Under the pieces are notes generated by a model. The model saw only the letters and a program-made list of their open reading frames with translations. It was not told the origin of the DNA and ran no database searches. Position numbers and translations under genes: made by a program. From Chaetoceros tenuissimus (lineage: Eukaryota; Bacillariophyta; Thalassiosirophyceae; Chaetocerotales; Chaetocerotaceae), in assembly GCA_021927905.1 (NCBI GenBank), contig BLLK01000020.1:496001-560000 (forward strand): DNA of 64,000 nt. The letters run 5' to 3'. Below, one piece after another: positions 48,826-59,655 of the stretch; the first letter of the stretch is position 1, and each line of letters begins with the position of its first letter.

Positions 48826-50689
48826 ATGACATCAAGCATACAGAATGATTCATGGAAAAGAATGCTAGAAGTGGAATGGGCAATAGCCATACCCGTAAGT
48901 TGCTTCTCTATCATACAATGGATGTACAAAATTTGCTGTGGCACTGTTTTTCTCGTCTAACTTGTCTTTGGCCTAAATTGTGATTCATAGGAATGCATTC
49001 TTTCTTCTCTTGGAGGTAAGATCTCATCACTAGCTTTTTGAATTCCAAAGAGAACCATAATCTCATATGAATCGTTGTTCTCTTTCCCTTCATGATAACA
49101 CAGCAATCATGATTATTCTAAGCGTATTCAGATCCAAAACGAACAGCAAAAATGTACAACAAAAGCTAATGGGGTTCATGAGTGTATCTGACTTCCTTTT
49201 ACCTTTCTTGAGACTAACGGGATTTCTCTGGATCCCTAGCGATCATGGACTAACTTATTTGGGAAATGATATCACATGTACTATCCAAGGATTTCTCATT
49301 ACAACTACATTTGCGACTACTGTCGGATATAATGGTTGCTTAGCCATTTATTATCTATTGATTATCAAATACAACTGGAAGCCAAGGTAAGCATATATGG
49401 TAACTTTGTCGCAATTTCTCTCAATCTTCCTCCATATATATGTATATAGTACTCATGTTACAAAATTCCAAAGACGAATGGCTGGAATTGAAAAGTGGTT
49501 ATATTTCGCTCCGCCTCTCAATGGTCTATTTTGGGGGTTACTTGCAGTTGCCTTCAATGTTGTAAATGCCCCCGAGAACTACTATGCTGCGAATTTCTGT
49601 TCTGTCAAATATGATCTTGATTTCTCAAAGTCAGATGGTCCCGATGACAGCGCTCACAAATTTCAAAACAGAGTTATTACTGTGCTGTGGCCGCTTTTTG
49701 CGATAATGTATCTTTCCATCATTCTACTAAACATTATTTGTATCGTGACGATATACAAACATGTCAAAAAGACAGAGATGAAATCGATGCGTTGGAAGAG
49801 TGCAAATGCAACTCAGCTAGTCAAGACTGCAGAAGTAGCGACACAATTTAGATACTTTGCCATGGTATTTTTTATTCCAGGAACGATATTTGTCATTGTG
49901 AACTTAGCGAACATAGTGAGAGGAGGTAAACTGATACCAGGACCTTACTTGTCCTTTACCACTCTTCTCGTTTGCAGTGCAGGGTTTTTGAATTCTCTTG
50001 TCTACTTTCGTTTGAGATATCAACGAATGCGGAAAGAAAGTCCAAGTACAGGAGGCTTTGCAACTGTCTGGAAGATTATTCAAGATGTATTGTTTCCATG
50101 TTGCAAACCATGCTGTGTGAAAAAGAATCTAGGGGAAGATGCATCTCTTACTGACCATGAGGTTTCAGATGATGGTCACAAGGACTGTGAACCAGTGTTG
50201 GAAGATTTCGTTGAGCCTCCTCCATCTATCAGAGTTCCACCGGGAGCTAGCGATTGGAAATCACTCAGAGCGATGGGAGTAAAGACTGTTCAGAAGAAGA
50301 ATCAATTGGCGTCACAAACAAATGATTGGAGGTCACTCAAAGCTATGGGTGTCAGTACAATTGGATCGAAAGAAGAGTCCCCATCAAAAGCTTCTTTAGA
50401 TCAATCAGATCATGTGGATGTATCTGACAGCAAAAAGTATGGGAATGTAGATAACCAAAAGATGCATCAATCTGAAGTTGTAGAGAGTTTTGATATGCCA
50501 AATCCAGAACATGGAAATGATAAACTCTTCCCTGTCAAGGACCTTGACGCAGATGAATTAAAGGATAGAAGAGCGAGTATTCAAATTTTGAAGCGAGCTA
50601 GCGTAGCACTCGGTCTAGAACAAATGCAGGGCCTCGATGACATCGATAGTGAGAGTGGTGATGATAAAAGTGGTACAAGAGAGCACTGA
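48826..50689 (+). CDS. Rhodopsin-like 7TM receptor, four exons with a 25-nt micro-exon
   Basis: Exons 48826-48894, 48991-49015, 49104-49386 and 49450-50689 give 538 residues. Introns are 96, 88 and 63 bp with GTAAG donors. The 25-nt second exon restores TM1 as ECILSSLGAIMIILSVF; without it the frame and TM1 are lost. TM2 is KLMGFMSVSDFLLPFLRL. TM3-TM7 follow, with the extracellular Cys pair (DITCTIQG; NFCSVKYDL) and FLNSLVYFRLRYQRMRK at the end of TM7. The ~190-residue cytosolic tail starts with CCKPCC, likely palmitoylated, and has two similar DWKSLRAMGVKT/DWRSLKAMGVST repeats. Ligand unknown. It is a relative of the receptor at 18086-19427. Confidence 0.8.
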
Positions 50690-51154
50690 AGTCACATATC
50701 TAAATAAATATTGAATGTGTTTCGTATTGATCTTTTTGTATGGCTATCTATGAGTTTGGAGTGCTTTCATCATTTTTATATAAATAATTAGCCTTTACTT
50801 TTCTGTTTATTCATTTGTGTTTTAAGATATTTCTAGTGGCGCTAGCTACCTGTAATAATTGTTTAACCTCTATGCGCATAAAGGGCATTTTGATAGCATT
50901 TGCCTTTTCCCCGCAGATCCTTCCAAAGCCTTAAGAGTATCTGCAGAAACGTTTGAGTTTGCAGCCTCTTCGTCTGTTTGTTCCTCATAGATAAGATATT
51001 TCTCATGAGGGAACGGTTCTTGTGCAAAATCATTCGAAACCCTATGAAAAGAAGAAATCAAGGTCTGAGGGTTCCTCCTCCACAGACGACTAGAAGGAGA
51101 TTAAAATAGACATAGATATAAATTCAAAAATAAAAACGTTCTCTGACATAGAGC
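50690..51154. other. Convergent spacer before H4
   Basis: 465 bases between the receptor 3' end and the H4 stem-loop. A 63-codon minus frame at 50870-51061 has no recognisable feature and is left out. Confidence 0.4.
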
Positions 51155-51170
51155 GGGAATTAGAATTCCC
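51155..51170 (-). promoter_or_regulatory. Histone-type 3' stem-loop after H4
   Basis: On the minus strand GGGAAT TCTA ATTCCC, preceded by ATACACAACA. It lies 106 nt past the H4 stop. Confidence 0.78.
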
Positions 51171-51276
51171 TGTTGTGTATATGTTTATTGTCTGCACTAA
51201 GCCTTTGCCCTAGATTGTCCTTTGTACAGTCCAGATCAAAGCTAAAGACAGAACAAGACCAGCTTGAAAGAGATGC

Positions 51277-52364
<1,088 letters not shown>

Positions 52365-52423
52365 ATAGGTTTTGGTGTATGTTTAGCATAGACTAGAAAC
52401 TAAATAAGAGAGAGAGTTGGAAG

Positions 52424-52443
52424 AGAGGCAGCAATGTGTCTCT
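52424..52443 (+). promoter_or_regulatory. Second 3' UTR hairpin of H3
   Basis: AGAGGCA GCAATG TGTCTCT, the same 20 bases as in the H2A 3' UTR, followed by TTCTTCTTTC. Confidence 0.55.
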
Positions 52444-52466
52444 TTCTTCTTTCTACAAACAAAACA

Positions 52467-52482
52467 GGAATTTTTCAATTCC
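52467..52482 (+). promoter_or_regulatory. Histone-type 3' stem-loop after H3
   Basis: GGAATT TTTC AATTCC, preceded by AACAAAACA. It lies 102 nt past the H3 stop. Confidence 0.8.
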
Positions 52483-52592
52483 GCTTCATAGAAACATGAC
52501 AATTGCTTATATTTTTGAGTTTTATTTCTACCTTTCTTCTTTGGATCGATAAAATTGATTCTTTGACCTGATTCACTTTCCTTGATGATGAT

Positions 52593-52990
52593 CTATTTTT
52601 CCTTTCCACATTTCTTCACAAGACCTTTTTCTCCCTCAACAAAATCAGGGCTGATGACAACCTCTCCCACTAAATCTCCTTTAGAATCAAAGCTTTTTCC
52701 ACTTCCAAATCTCCTACGGTACCATCTGCCGATAGCGCCAAATGACGAAGAAGACAAATCTCTTGTAGATTGTCCTAACCCAATTTTCTCCCGATTCATT
52801 TTCTTTCGGAGCTTCATATTGACACCGGATCAGGAGTTGCTTATTTGCTTCTCATATCTCACACAAGATCTCTTTTTATCTACCTTGATCTCGCATTCAT
52901 TCCATGAAATTGCATCAATAATGCCTAAGGAGATTTTGGTACTCCATACTCGCTTTCTAAATTTTATGGAATTTTGTGCATCATAAATAC
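52593..52990 (-). pseudogene. Unrecognised coding-like relic between H3 and the right arm
   Basis: On the minus strand one frame reads through about 130 codons with a single stop: RVWSTKISLGIIDAISWNEC, then KLRKKMNREKIGLGQ, then FGAIGRWYRRRFGSGKSF and GDLVGEVVISPDF. Gly and charged residue content look coding. No family is recognised and no start is evident. It may be a decayed gene caught next to the inverted duplication. Confidence 0.35.
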
Positions 52991-53200
52991 CATTGATTTA
53001 GCTCCCTCTGGTGCTTTTCTCTTTTCTTTTTTTCCAAACATTCAAACACTCGAAGAATATCACATTTTCACGCGAACAAATTATTTTCTGCTAGACTACG
53101 AGTATGTATGATTCTCTTTCTCTTGGGGATTGTGGAAGATTCGAGTTGTAAAACAAACAGATGAAAAAGCAAAATTAACAACTCTACGAAATATAAAATA

Positions 53201-53512
53201 TTGAAGCGAGCTACTCGTATACGTCTCTTCTCGTGTTCTAAGCATAAGAATTGTGGTCAGATCCTAGCCAGAGAGATGTTGAAAGTTATATTCCTATCAT
53301 GTTTTGGTTATGGTGTTCTTTTGTTATGGATGCACGTTGAATTCCTTGAACAAGAAATCAATACCTCCAAACTCATCAACCACGAGTTCTTGAAACAAAT
53401 TTCGCCTACACTGTCAGATCCAGAAGTTACAGACTGCAGAGATCTCCTCGAGAAGTTTAAAGCAAAAGAAATAGACATCATCAATAATCACACTGAAAGA
53501 AGTCTATTTTAA
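53201..53512 (+). pseudogene. Truncated FkbM methyltransferase copy
   Basis: The first ~100 codons of the gene at 32136-33248 in the right arm: HVEFLEQEINTSKLINHEFL and CRDLLEKFKAKEIDI match. It breaks off after NNHTERS, before the SAM-binding motif, and goes straight into the H2A 3' flank. The start codon ATG of the intact copy reads ATC/CTA here (QILAREM), with the next ATG four codons on. It cannot be an enzyme. The loss of ~0.9 kb looks like one deletion. Confidence 0.8.
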
Positions 53513-53670
53513 GTAGTCTAGAATTAAGTGAAAAGATAAAAATAATTATGATCACCTCAATTCCTATTAAAAACTTCCATCTCAGAAGACAAGAGATCTT
53601 CGTCTCGTCTTCATGCATTAAAAAAAAGAAGAATCGTCAGGATCAATTAAAATCTCTGTTTGTGTGAAAC

Positions 53671-53686
53671 GGAATTTAAAAATTCC
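53671..53686 (-). promoter_or_regulatory. Histone-type 3' stem-loop after H2A (right)
   Basis: On the minus strand GGAATT TTTA AATTCC after ACACACAACA, as in the left arm. Confidence 0.78.
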
Positions 53687-53809
53687 TGTTGTGTGTTTGT
53701 GGGAAAGAAGAAAGAGACACATTGCTGCCTCTCTTCCAACTCTCCCTATATATATATACATATATTGTGTTTATGTGATAGCTATTGACTATCCAAATAG
53801 CTTCACTGC

Positions 53810-54178
53810 TTACTTGGAGCTCTTCTTTGGAAGAAGAACAGCATGGATGTTTGGAAGAACTCCTCCAGCAGCAATAGTTACTCCTCCAAGAAGCTTGTTC
53901 AACTCTTCATCGTTCTTTACAGCAAGAGTAATGTGTCTTGGCACAATACGGCTCTTCTTGTTGTCACGAGCAGCGTTTCCTGCAAGCTCAAGAATCTCAG
54001 CACAAAGGTACTCAAGAACTGCTGCAAGGTATACTGGAGCTCCTCCTCCAATACGGGTTCCGTACTTTCCTTGACGAAGGTAACGTCCGATACGTCCCAC
54101 TGGGAACTGAAGTCCTGCCTTTGCAGAAGATGAGGTGGATTTCTTCTCTCCACGGCCTCCCTTTCCTTTTCCAGACAT
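53810..54178 (-). CDS. Histone H2A, right copy
   Basis: A 122-residue canonical H2A with the same protein as 31400-31768. The overlapping frames of both copies translate identically as well, so the coding DNA shows no difference, not even at silent sites. The 3' flank keeps the stem-loop; the 5' flank is the shared promoter with H2B. No SQ tail, no intron. Given the diverged outer flanks, sequence identity here points to recent homogenisation rather than only to recent duplication. Confidence 0.96.
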   Translation of the reverse strand: MSGKGKGGRGEKKSTSSSAKAGLQFPVGRIGRYLRQGKYGTRIGGGAPVYLAAVLEYLCAEILELAGNAARDNKKSRIVPRHITLAVKNDEELNKLLGGVTIAAGGVLPNIHAVLLPKKSSK

Positions 54179-54518
54179 GATTGATTAGTTGTAAAGATGT
54201 GTGTTGTAAATGAACGCTCTGCGTTTTTATGAGCCATTCAAAGAAGGCATCTTTTCAACGTGCCAACTATAAGCCGCGCCACATTTCGATTCAGTGTAGA
54301 AATGTACTGAGAGCTACGTGCAATACGGTTTCATCGTAGAGTCTACGACAAAGTGCGACAAGCAGGCCATTTCTCGAGCCAGGGGTGAAAAATACCTCCG
54401 CCCCCCAAGGTATTGGCTAAATATTGGCGCTTCCTTTCGTTGGATGTGTTAGCTTTTATGGCACTTTCATGTTCTCACAATCTCATTAGATTCAATTTTA
54501 TCACCACCTAATTTCAAA
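54179..54518. promoter_or_regulatory. Shared divergent H2A/H2B promoter (right)
   Basis: The inverse of 31060-31399 with practically no change, including CGTAGAGTCTACG at 54335-54347 and the TATA-type words at both ends. Confidence 0.7.
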
Positions 54519-54872
54519 ATGGCAAAGACCCCATCCAAGAAGAGTGCAAAGGCACCAAAGAAGGCAGCTACTGGAAAAAAGAGATCCAAGAAGCGTGTTG
54601 AATCCTACTCCTCCTACATCTACAAGGTATTGAAGCAGGTACACCCAGATACTGGAATCTCCAAGAAGGGTATGTCCATCATGAACTCCTTCATCAACGA
54701 TATCTTTGAGCGTATCGCTACTGAGGCAGGAAAGCTTGCTACCTACAACAAGAAGGCAACTCTTTCTTCCCGCGAGATCCAGACCGCTGTTCGTCTTATG
54801 CTTCCAGGAGAGCTTGCGAAGCACGCTGTATCCGAGGGAACCAAGGCAGTAACCAAGTTCTCTTCTGCTTAA
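54519..54872 (+). CDS. Histone H2B, right copy
   Basis: A 117-residue H2B, the same protein as 30706-31059. The few base differences (for instance at about 54640 and 54818, seen as changed residues in the antisense frame) are silent. Divergent from H2A over the shared 340-bp promoter. The stem-loop lies 142 nt past the stop. It forms H2A-H2B dimers for the nucleosome core. Confidence 0.96.
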   Translation: MAKTPSKKSAKAPKKAATGKKRSKKRVESYSSYIYKVLKQVHPDTGISKKGMSIMNSFINDIFERIATEAGKLATYNKKATLSSREIQTAVRLMLPGELAKHAVSEGTKAVTKFSSA

Positions 54873-55014
54873 GTGGAGAAGTAGCAGATTAGAGCTTTAA
54901 GTGTAGTATCTTTTACTGTGTTTGACGCAGAGAAAATAAAAGACTCTCAATTAGTTGTTCATGTGCCTGTGTAGTCTCTACAGAGGTGCATTTACATGAT
55001 AAAACCAACCAACA

Positions 55015-55030
55015 GGAATTTCTAAATTCC
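55015..55030 (+). promoter_or_regulatory. Histone-type 3' stem-loop after H2B (right)
   Basis: GGAATT TCTA AATTCC after AACCAACCAACA, as in the left arm. Confidence 0.75.
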
Positions 55031-55697
55031 GCCCTTTTTCATCAGAGAAAAACAAATACTCCTTTTATTCCTATCATTGAAGCGGAGTCTTTTAAGCATA
55101 GTTTCAAGGTCCTCCTTTTAGATTATGAATTCATTCTGATATTGAGGACGACCTCATTATCTTCTTCTTAAGTTAAATCTCAGTTTCTCTTGATCGATCT
55201 TCCTTTCTCCTCCGCAGATTCTTCAGACCTTCCCCTCCCATGGAATGATTTTCAAAAGAACTTCAGGTCATTCTAGACCGGGTTTCTTTTCGGAGAACCA
55301 TTCTTCTTCTTTTCCTCTCTGAAATAAGAAACCTCTTTAGGGTCTCTTCTCTCCATTTCCAAATTCTTCTGGAAGAGGAAAATAGAATGAACCACAAATG
55401 AAATCTTTCCTATCAAGTTCGATCTTCCTTCCATAGATAGAAGAGCCATTGGAAAGACTCCATTTTGATTTTAGTAAAATATTAATTTTTAAAGAATTGT
55501 AAAAATAAAAGACTAGACCCTTGCTTATTCTCCACTTGAACATAGATAGAACGAAAGCTCAAACGAGCTACGATAATCCCTATTACCGCAGATTCTACTC
55601 TCCTCCAATGGCTGTGAAAAGGACATACAAGCGCATTCACGTAAAAAAGACCCCAAGTACTTCATGACACAGAACTGCTTCCTTGCACAGATTGGAC
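55031..55697. other. Convergent spacer between H2B and H1 (right)
   Basis: The inverse of 30018-30543 with small changes and an extra segment of ~170 bases at about 55225-55430. No gene is seen. Confidence 0.5.
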
Positions 55698-55713
55698 GGA
55701 GCTGAAAAGCTCC
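55698..55713 (-). promoter_or_regulatory. Histone-type 3' stem-loop after H1 (right)
   Basis: On the minus strand GGAGCT TTTC AGCTCC after AAACAACA. Here the base before the stem is A rather than the CT of the left copy. Confidence 0.8.
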
Positions 55714-55759
55714 TGTTGTTTCTTCAAATTTGCACAGTGAAGAGCAGAAGTCAAGATGC

Positions 55760-56320
55760 TTACTTCTTGGTCTTCTTGGTGGTCTTCTTCTTTGGTGCGG
55801 TCTTTTTCTTGGTAGCAGTCTTCTTCTTTGGAGCAGCTGCCTTCTTCTTTGGTGCAGCCTTCTTCTTTGGAGCGGTCTTCTTCTTTGGCGCTGCCTTCTT
55901 CTTTGGTGCAGTCTGTAGTAGAGGAGAAAGGAAACAGATGAGGGTTAGCATTTGCAATCTCAAGCATATGAAATTCAAACTCGGCAAACTTGACCGTTAT
56001 TGTCATTTACGCATAAACGGACTTACCTTCTTCTTTGGTGCTGCCTTCTTCTTTGGAGCAGCAGCCTTCTTCTTTGGCGCTGGCTTGGACTTCTTTGCAA
56101 GTGACTTCTTGAAGTCTGCAGAGAGCTTGTAGGAGTTCTTTACCTGAACAAGATCTCCATCAGCAACTGCCTTCTTGAGGGAGGAAAGGAAAGTAGCGTT
56201 CATCCACTTCTTGTCCTTTGGGAGCTTCTCCTGCATGACCTTCTTGATTGCGATCATGGAGGATCCGGTACGGTCCTTGAGCTCAGAGATTGCTTCTACG
56301 ATTCCTGCTTTGTAAGACAT
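55760..56320 (-). CDS. Histone H1, right copy
   Basis: Exons 56027-56320 and 55760-55912 with a 114-bp GTAAGT...ACAG intron give 148 residues. The globular domain is identical to that of the left copy; the APKKK tail is nearly so. The intron sits at the same place inside the tail but differs from the left intron at several bases, more than the exons do. The promoter side (56321 on) resembles that of the left copy. Linker histone; function as for the left copy. Confidence 0.93.
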
Positions 56321-59300
56321 GGTGACGAGTTGAATAAGTTTGTTTTATGAGTTGTGTCGAGGTAGGTTTGGTTTGAATTGAAACCATCATCGGATGCGAT
56401 GTGTTGTGGAAATGCAAAATGCTTGGCGGCTCATTTTCAAGATGAGACTAAAACAACTGATTTAGATGATTTACTATTGCCCTTCAAGAAATGACACTGA
56501 TTGACACTGATTTTGAATTCGGAAGAAAAAGAAATGCTTTTCGTTTCATTTTAGCATTAATAAATAAAGCATAGAACTAAAGAAATGTTTAGATGCACTT
56601 ATTTCTATAATGATGCACATACATAATACCTCACAATATATGCACGCACTAGCGTGTAGTAGGTTGGTTGAGTCTCCTGGTGTCCAAGGTATCTAAATTT
56701 TAATATTAGAATTTCAACCTCGCAACTAGATACAAGCGACTTCTGAAATATAAATTGGATCATAGATCAACTATTCATAAATCATTATTAACATTTACAT
56801 ATTCTACTTTAGTTTGCTAAAGCTTATCGATCTTGATCGTTTCAACTAATGAGGTGTCATTGGTCAAATAATACAGAGTAGAGTTTAAAGCCGCAAATAA
56901 GGTCTTGTAATAGTGAAATATATCTTACAAATTGCTTCATTGTCTTAGCATTTAGTTTTGATAGTAGTTGCTACTAGTCAAGTTTTAACTGAAGAAGAAA
57001 AGAAAAAAGTAGTACGTTGATGAATGGTTGCCACTCTTCCTAAGGTATCTCAACGAGGTAAATGAATCCATTTAATGTAGAAATATATTGTAGGATTTCA
57101 TCAAGAGATGAGCGCAACATTGTAAGCTTAGATTTGAAGTCACTTACCCTTTCATCGAACCTTTGACTCGACTCTGATCCTTCAGATACATTATTAGAGA
57201 TAATTGTCGAGGTAAAGTCGCGGTATGTAGTGAAGGTAGGAAAGCGTAACTTACATCTTCATTATTCCAAAAGTAAGTCAAAGCTCCACTAGCTAGTGCT
57301 TTATATTATTGTTCTGGAAGGATTATGATCTCTACTAGCCATTCTATCTATACCTTCTCCATACTTTAAGCTGTCCAGAAGTCAACTCGTAAAGTCCATT
57401 CTCAATCCAAGTCCTTCGAGATCCATCTGTGTTATCATTTAGATGAATGTATGAATAGTTTCTTTCAATCTCTTCTTGTCTATATAATTTTGTACCATAG
57501 ATAAATCAGTTTCGTATTCGCTAGAGAGAAGAGCTCTGTAAGTACTTCCTCGACCTCAATTCATTGCAGTATCCTACGTCAAAGTGACCATATCTCTCTG
57601 AGGTTGTCTGATATTGACTTCAGATTCATCCCGTTATAGTTTAGATTGGTCCTCAAGTTTGAAGAGGAAAATATTCAAATCCTTCTTACCATGCTTTCCA
57701 AAATCTGAACACTGAACTTGCCTCGTTATATACTGCATCCTATGCAAAGATTTGATTCTTTATAGATGCAAACGACTATAATTTCTATTAGCGATAGCTT
57801 TTACATCTGTAATATATTTGGGCTGCAACAGCTCTGATAATACGCATTAAAGTAAGGAACACGAATTCTAGAGACGGAGACAACCAGAATAAAGGTAGAG
57901 AAGATAAGTAAGTTATTCCTATTTCGATAGTATATATTGGAACTTGTAAGGATAGTAGGTATCAATAGAAATTTCTCTTTCTATGCTCTCAACTTTTTCT
58001 CAACCATGTAGATGCGACTTTCCAGTTGCTCCAATTATTCCGAACTCTGCATTCAACTTGTCGCTTGGCCAGTAGTGAAATGTTTTGCTACCAACATAAG
58101 TTTGGTTTTGGATTCGCTGCAAAAAATGTTTCATGTGAAGAAATGGATTCTCTATAGTAGTAGACTCTGCTCATAGTACTTCAAATTTCATTCCACGAAA
58201 GATAGTAGAAGCCTTTTCAACTGCACGAAAATCCATACTCATTGGATTTGGTACCTCTTTATTATACATGTACCTCTTTCTGTGCATTACCATTCCATTC
58301 CTTTTGACCAGTGACATCTAGCTCTATTCTCATGTACTCTTTTCTTTATTGAATACTCTTTAATACATTTGAGTATCCTCTACTAGATCCTCTGTCTTGT
58401 CTTGGGTGAGGTATTCTCTAGTGTGATTTCCCGGTGAAAGTACGTTGAAAAAGTTTGATTTGACTTCTATATCCATCTACCTCAAATTTAAAACTTTCGC
58501 AGCAATGATTTTAGAGAGAGGTCAAAGTGTTGCTGAGTTTCAGGTGAAAGATGTTCTGTCGAAATAATTTACTCTCCATAATCAATTTTCATTGTAGGTT
58601 CTTGAATAGTTCCAAGTGGTTGTCACTCTTTTCTGAGGTATTTCAATCGAGGTGAAAGAATAGAGTTGATGAAGACATATTGAACCAAAAGATAAGCGCC
58701 ACATAAATCTAAGATTTGAAGTCATTCCACTTTCATCAAACCTCTGACTCGACTCGACTCTGATCCTTCAGATACATTAATCAGGTAAGTCAAGATATGA
58801 AAAAAGGAGGGAAAACGTAACTTACATTTTCTTCATCCCAAAGCTAATTTGCATTAGAGATAATGATTGCATCTACAATATGTTTCGACTTTAACAACGT
58901 GGATAACTGCGTATTGAGGTAAGGAGCAAGAGTTCTACAGAGGAAGACAATCCAATATATAGATAGAGAAGACAAGTATTGTATCTGATTGTATCAATAG
59001 CGATGTCTCTTTCAAGTAAACTCGTTTTTGCTGAACCGTAGAATGGACTTCCGAAATACTGTGAGTTCGATGACAAAAAGTGGAATGCTTTATATTCCGT
59101 TTGGTTTCACTAATCAATGTCTCTAATTGGATGTAGAGAAATGAATCCTCGGTCTGATTTTTCTATAGTAGTATCACTCTATTCACTGTATTTCTTTTCT
59201 TAATCTGTAAAGTGTTAGACCTTGAAACACGAAGAACACATTTCTTTCAAAATTAGAGAGTAGAATGGTTTGAACCATTGAACTTGGTCACTCTTTAGCA

Positions 59301-59655
59301 TAAACATACCTCTGTTTCTATGATCTCGATTTGACCAGTGAAATCTACCTCTATTCAAATGGGCTATTTTCCAGTTTGTATAAGAGAAGCACAGTAGTTC
59401 TTTTTTCGATTTGAGATGAGGTATTCTTTAGTGTGACTCTCTAGTGAAACTCCTTTCTGGAAGAGTTCGATTTGAATATTCTATCCAACTTCTCAGTTGT
59501 CTAAATGATTGCTGAATTTGCTAGGCTATTCTTCCACGATGTTTTGCTATCCGTAATAATTTTTGAAATTCAACACACTCCCTCTTTCCACTTCAAATTT
59601 TGAATTTTTAGCAGACAAACTTTCGTCGACTCCAACAATTTTATTTCTTTTCAAA
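56321..59655. other. 3.3-kb gene-free region
   Basis: To about 57030 this is the outer part of the right arm. From about 57020 to 59560 it consists of a decayed tandem duplication, listed separately. No ORF of note, no RNA gene. The last ~90 bases are the upstream region of the dynein chain gene, where the frame is open but has no ATG. Confidence 0.5.
57020..59560 (+). repeat. Diverged tandem duplication, unit about 1.0-1.6 kb
   Basis: Blocks recur in the same order in 57020-58600 and 58610-59560. Examples are GACTCGACTCTGATCCTTC (57170, 58750), GAAGAC/GGAGACAACC-type blocks with TAGAGAAGA(T/C)AAGT (57895, 58966), TTGACCAGTGA(C/A)ATCTA (58307, 59331) and GTATTCT(C/T)TAGTGTGA (58411, 59421). 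The second unit is shorter. Nothing coding is seen, so this may be an old non-autonomous element or a lost gene. Confidence 0.6.

Larger units (their letters stand above)
53147..57030 (-). repeat. Right arm of the large inverted duplication
   Basis: A mirror of about 28665-33363: FkbM fragment(+), H2A(-), H2B(+), H1(-), then the H1 upstream DNA. It is ~0.8 kb shorter, mainly because most of the methyltransferase is missing; an extra ~170 bases lie in the H2B-H1 spacer. Ends are placed by eye. Confidence 0.85.
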
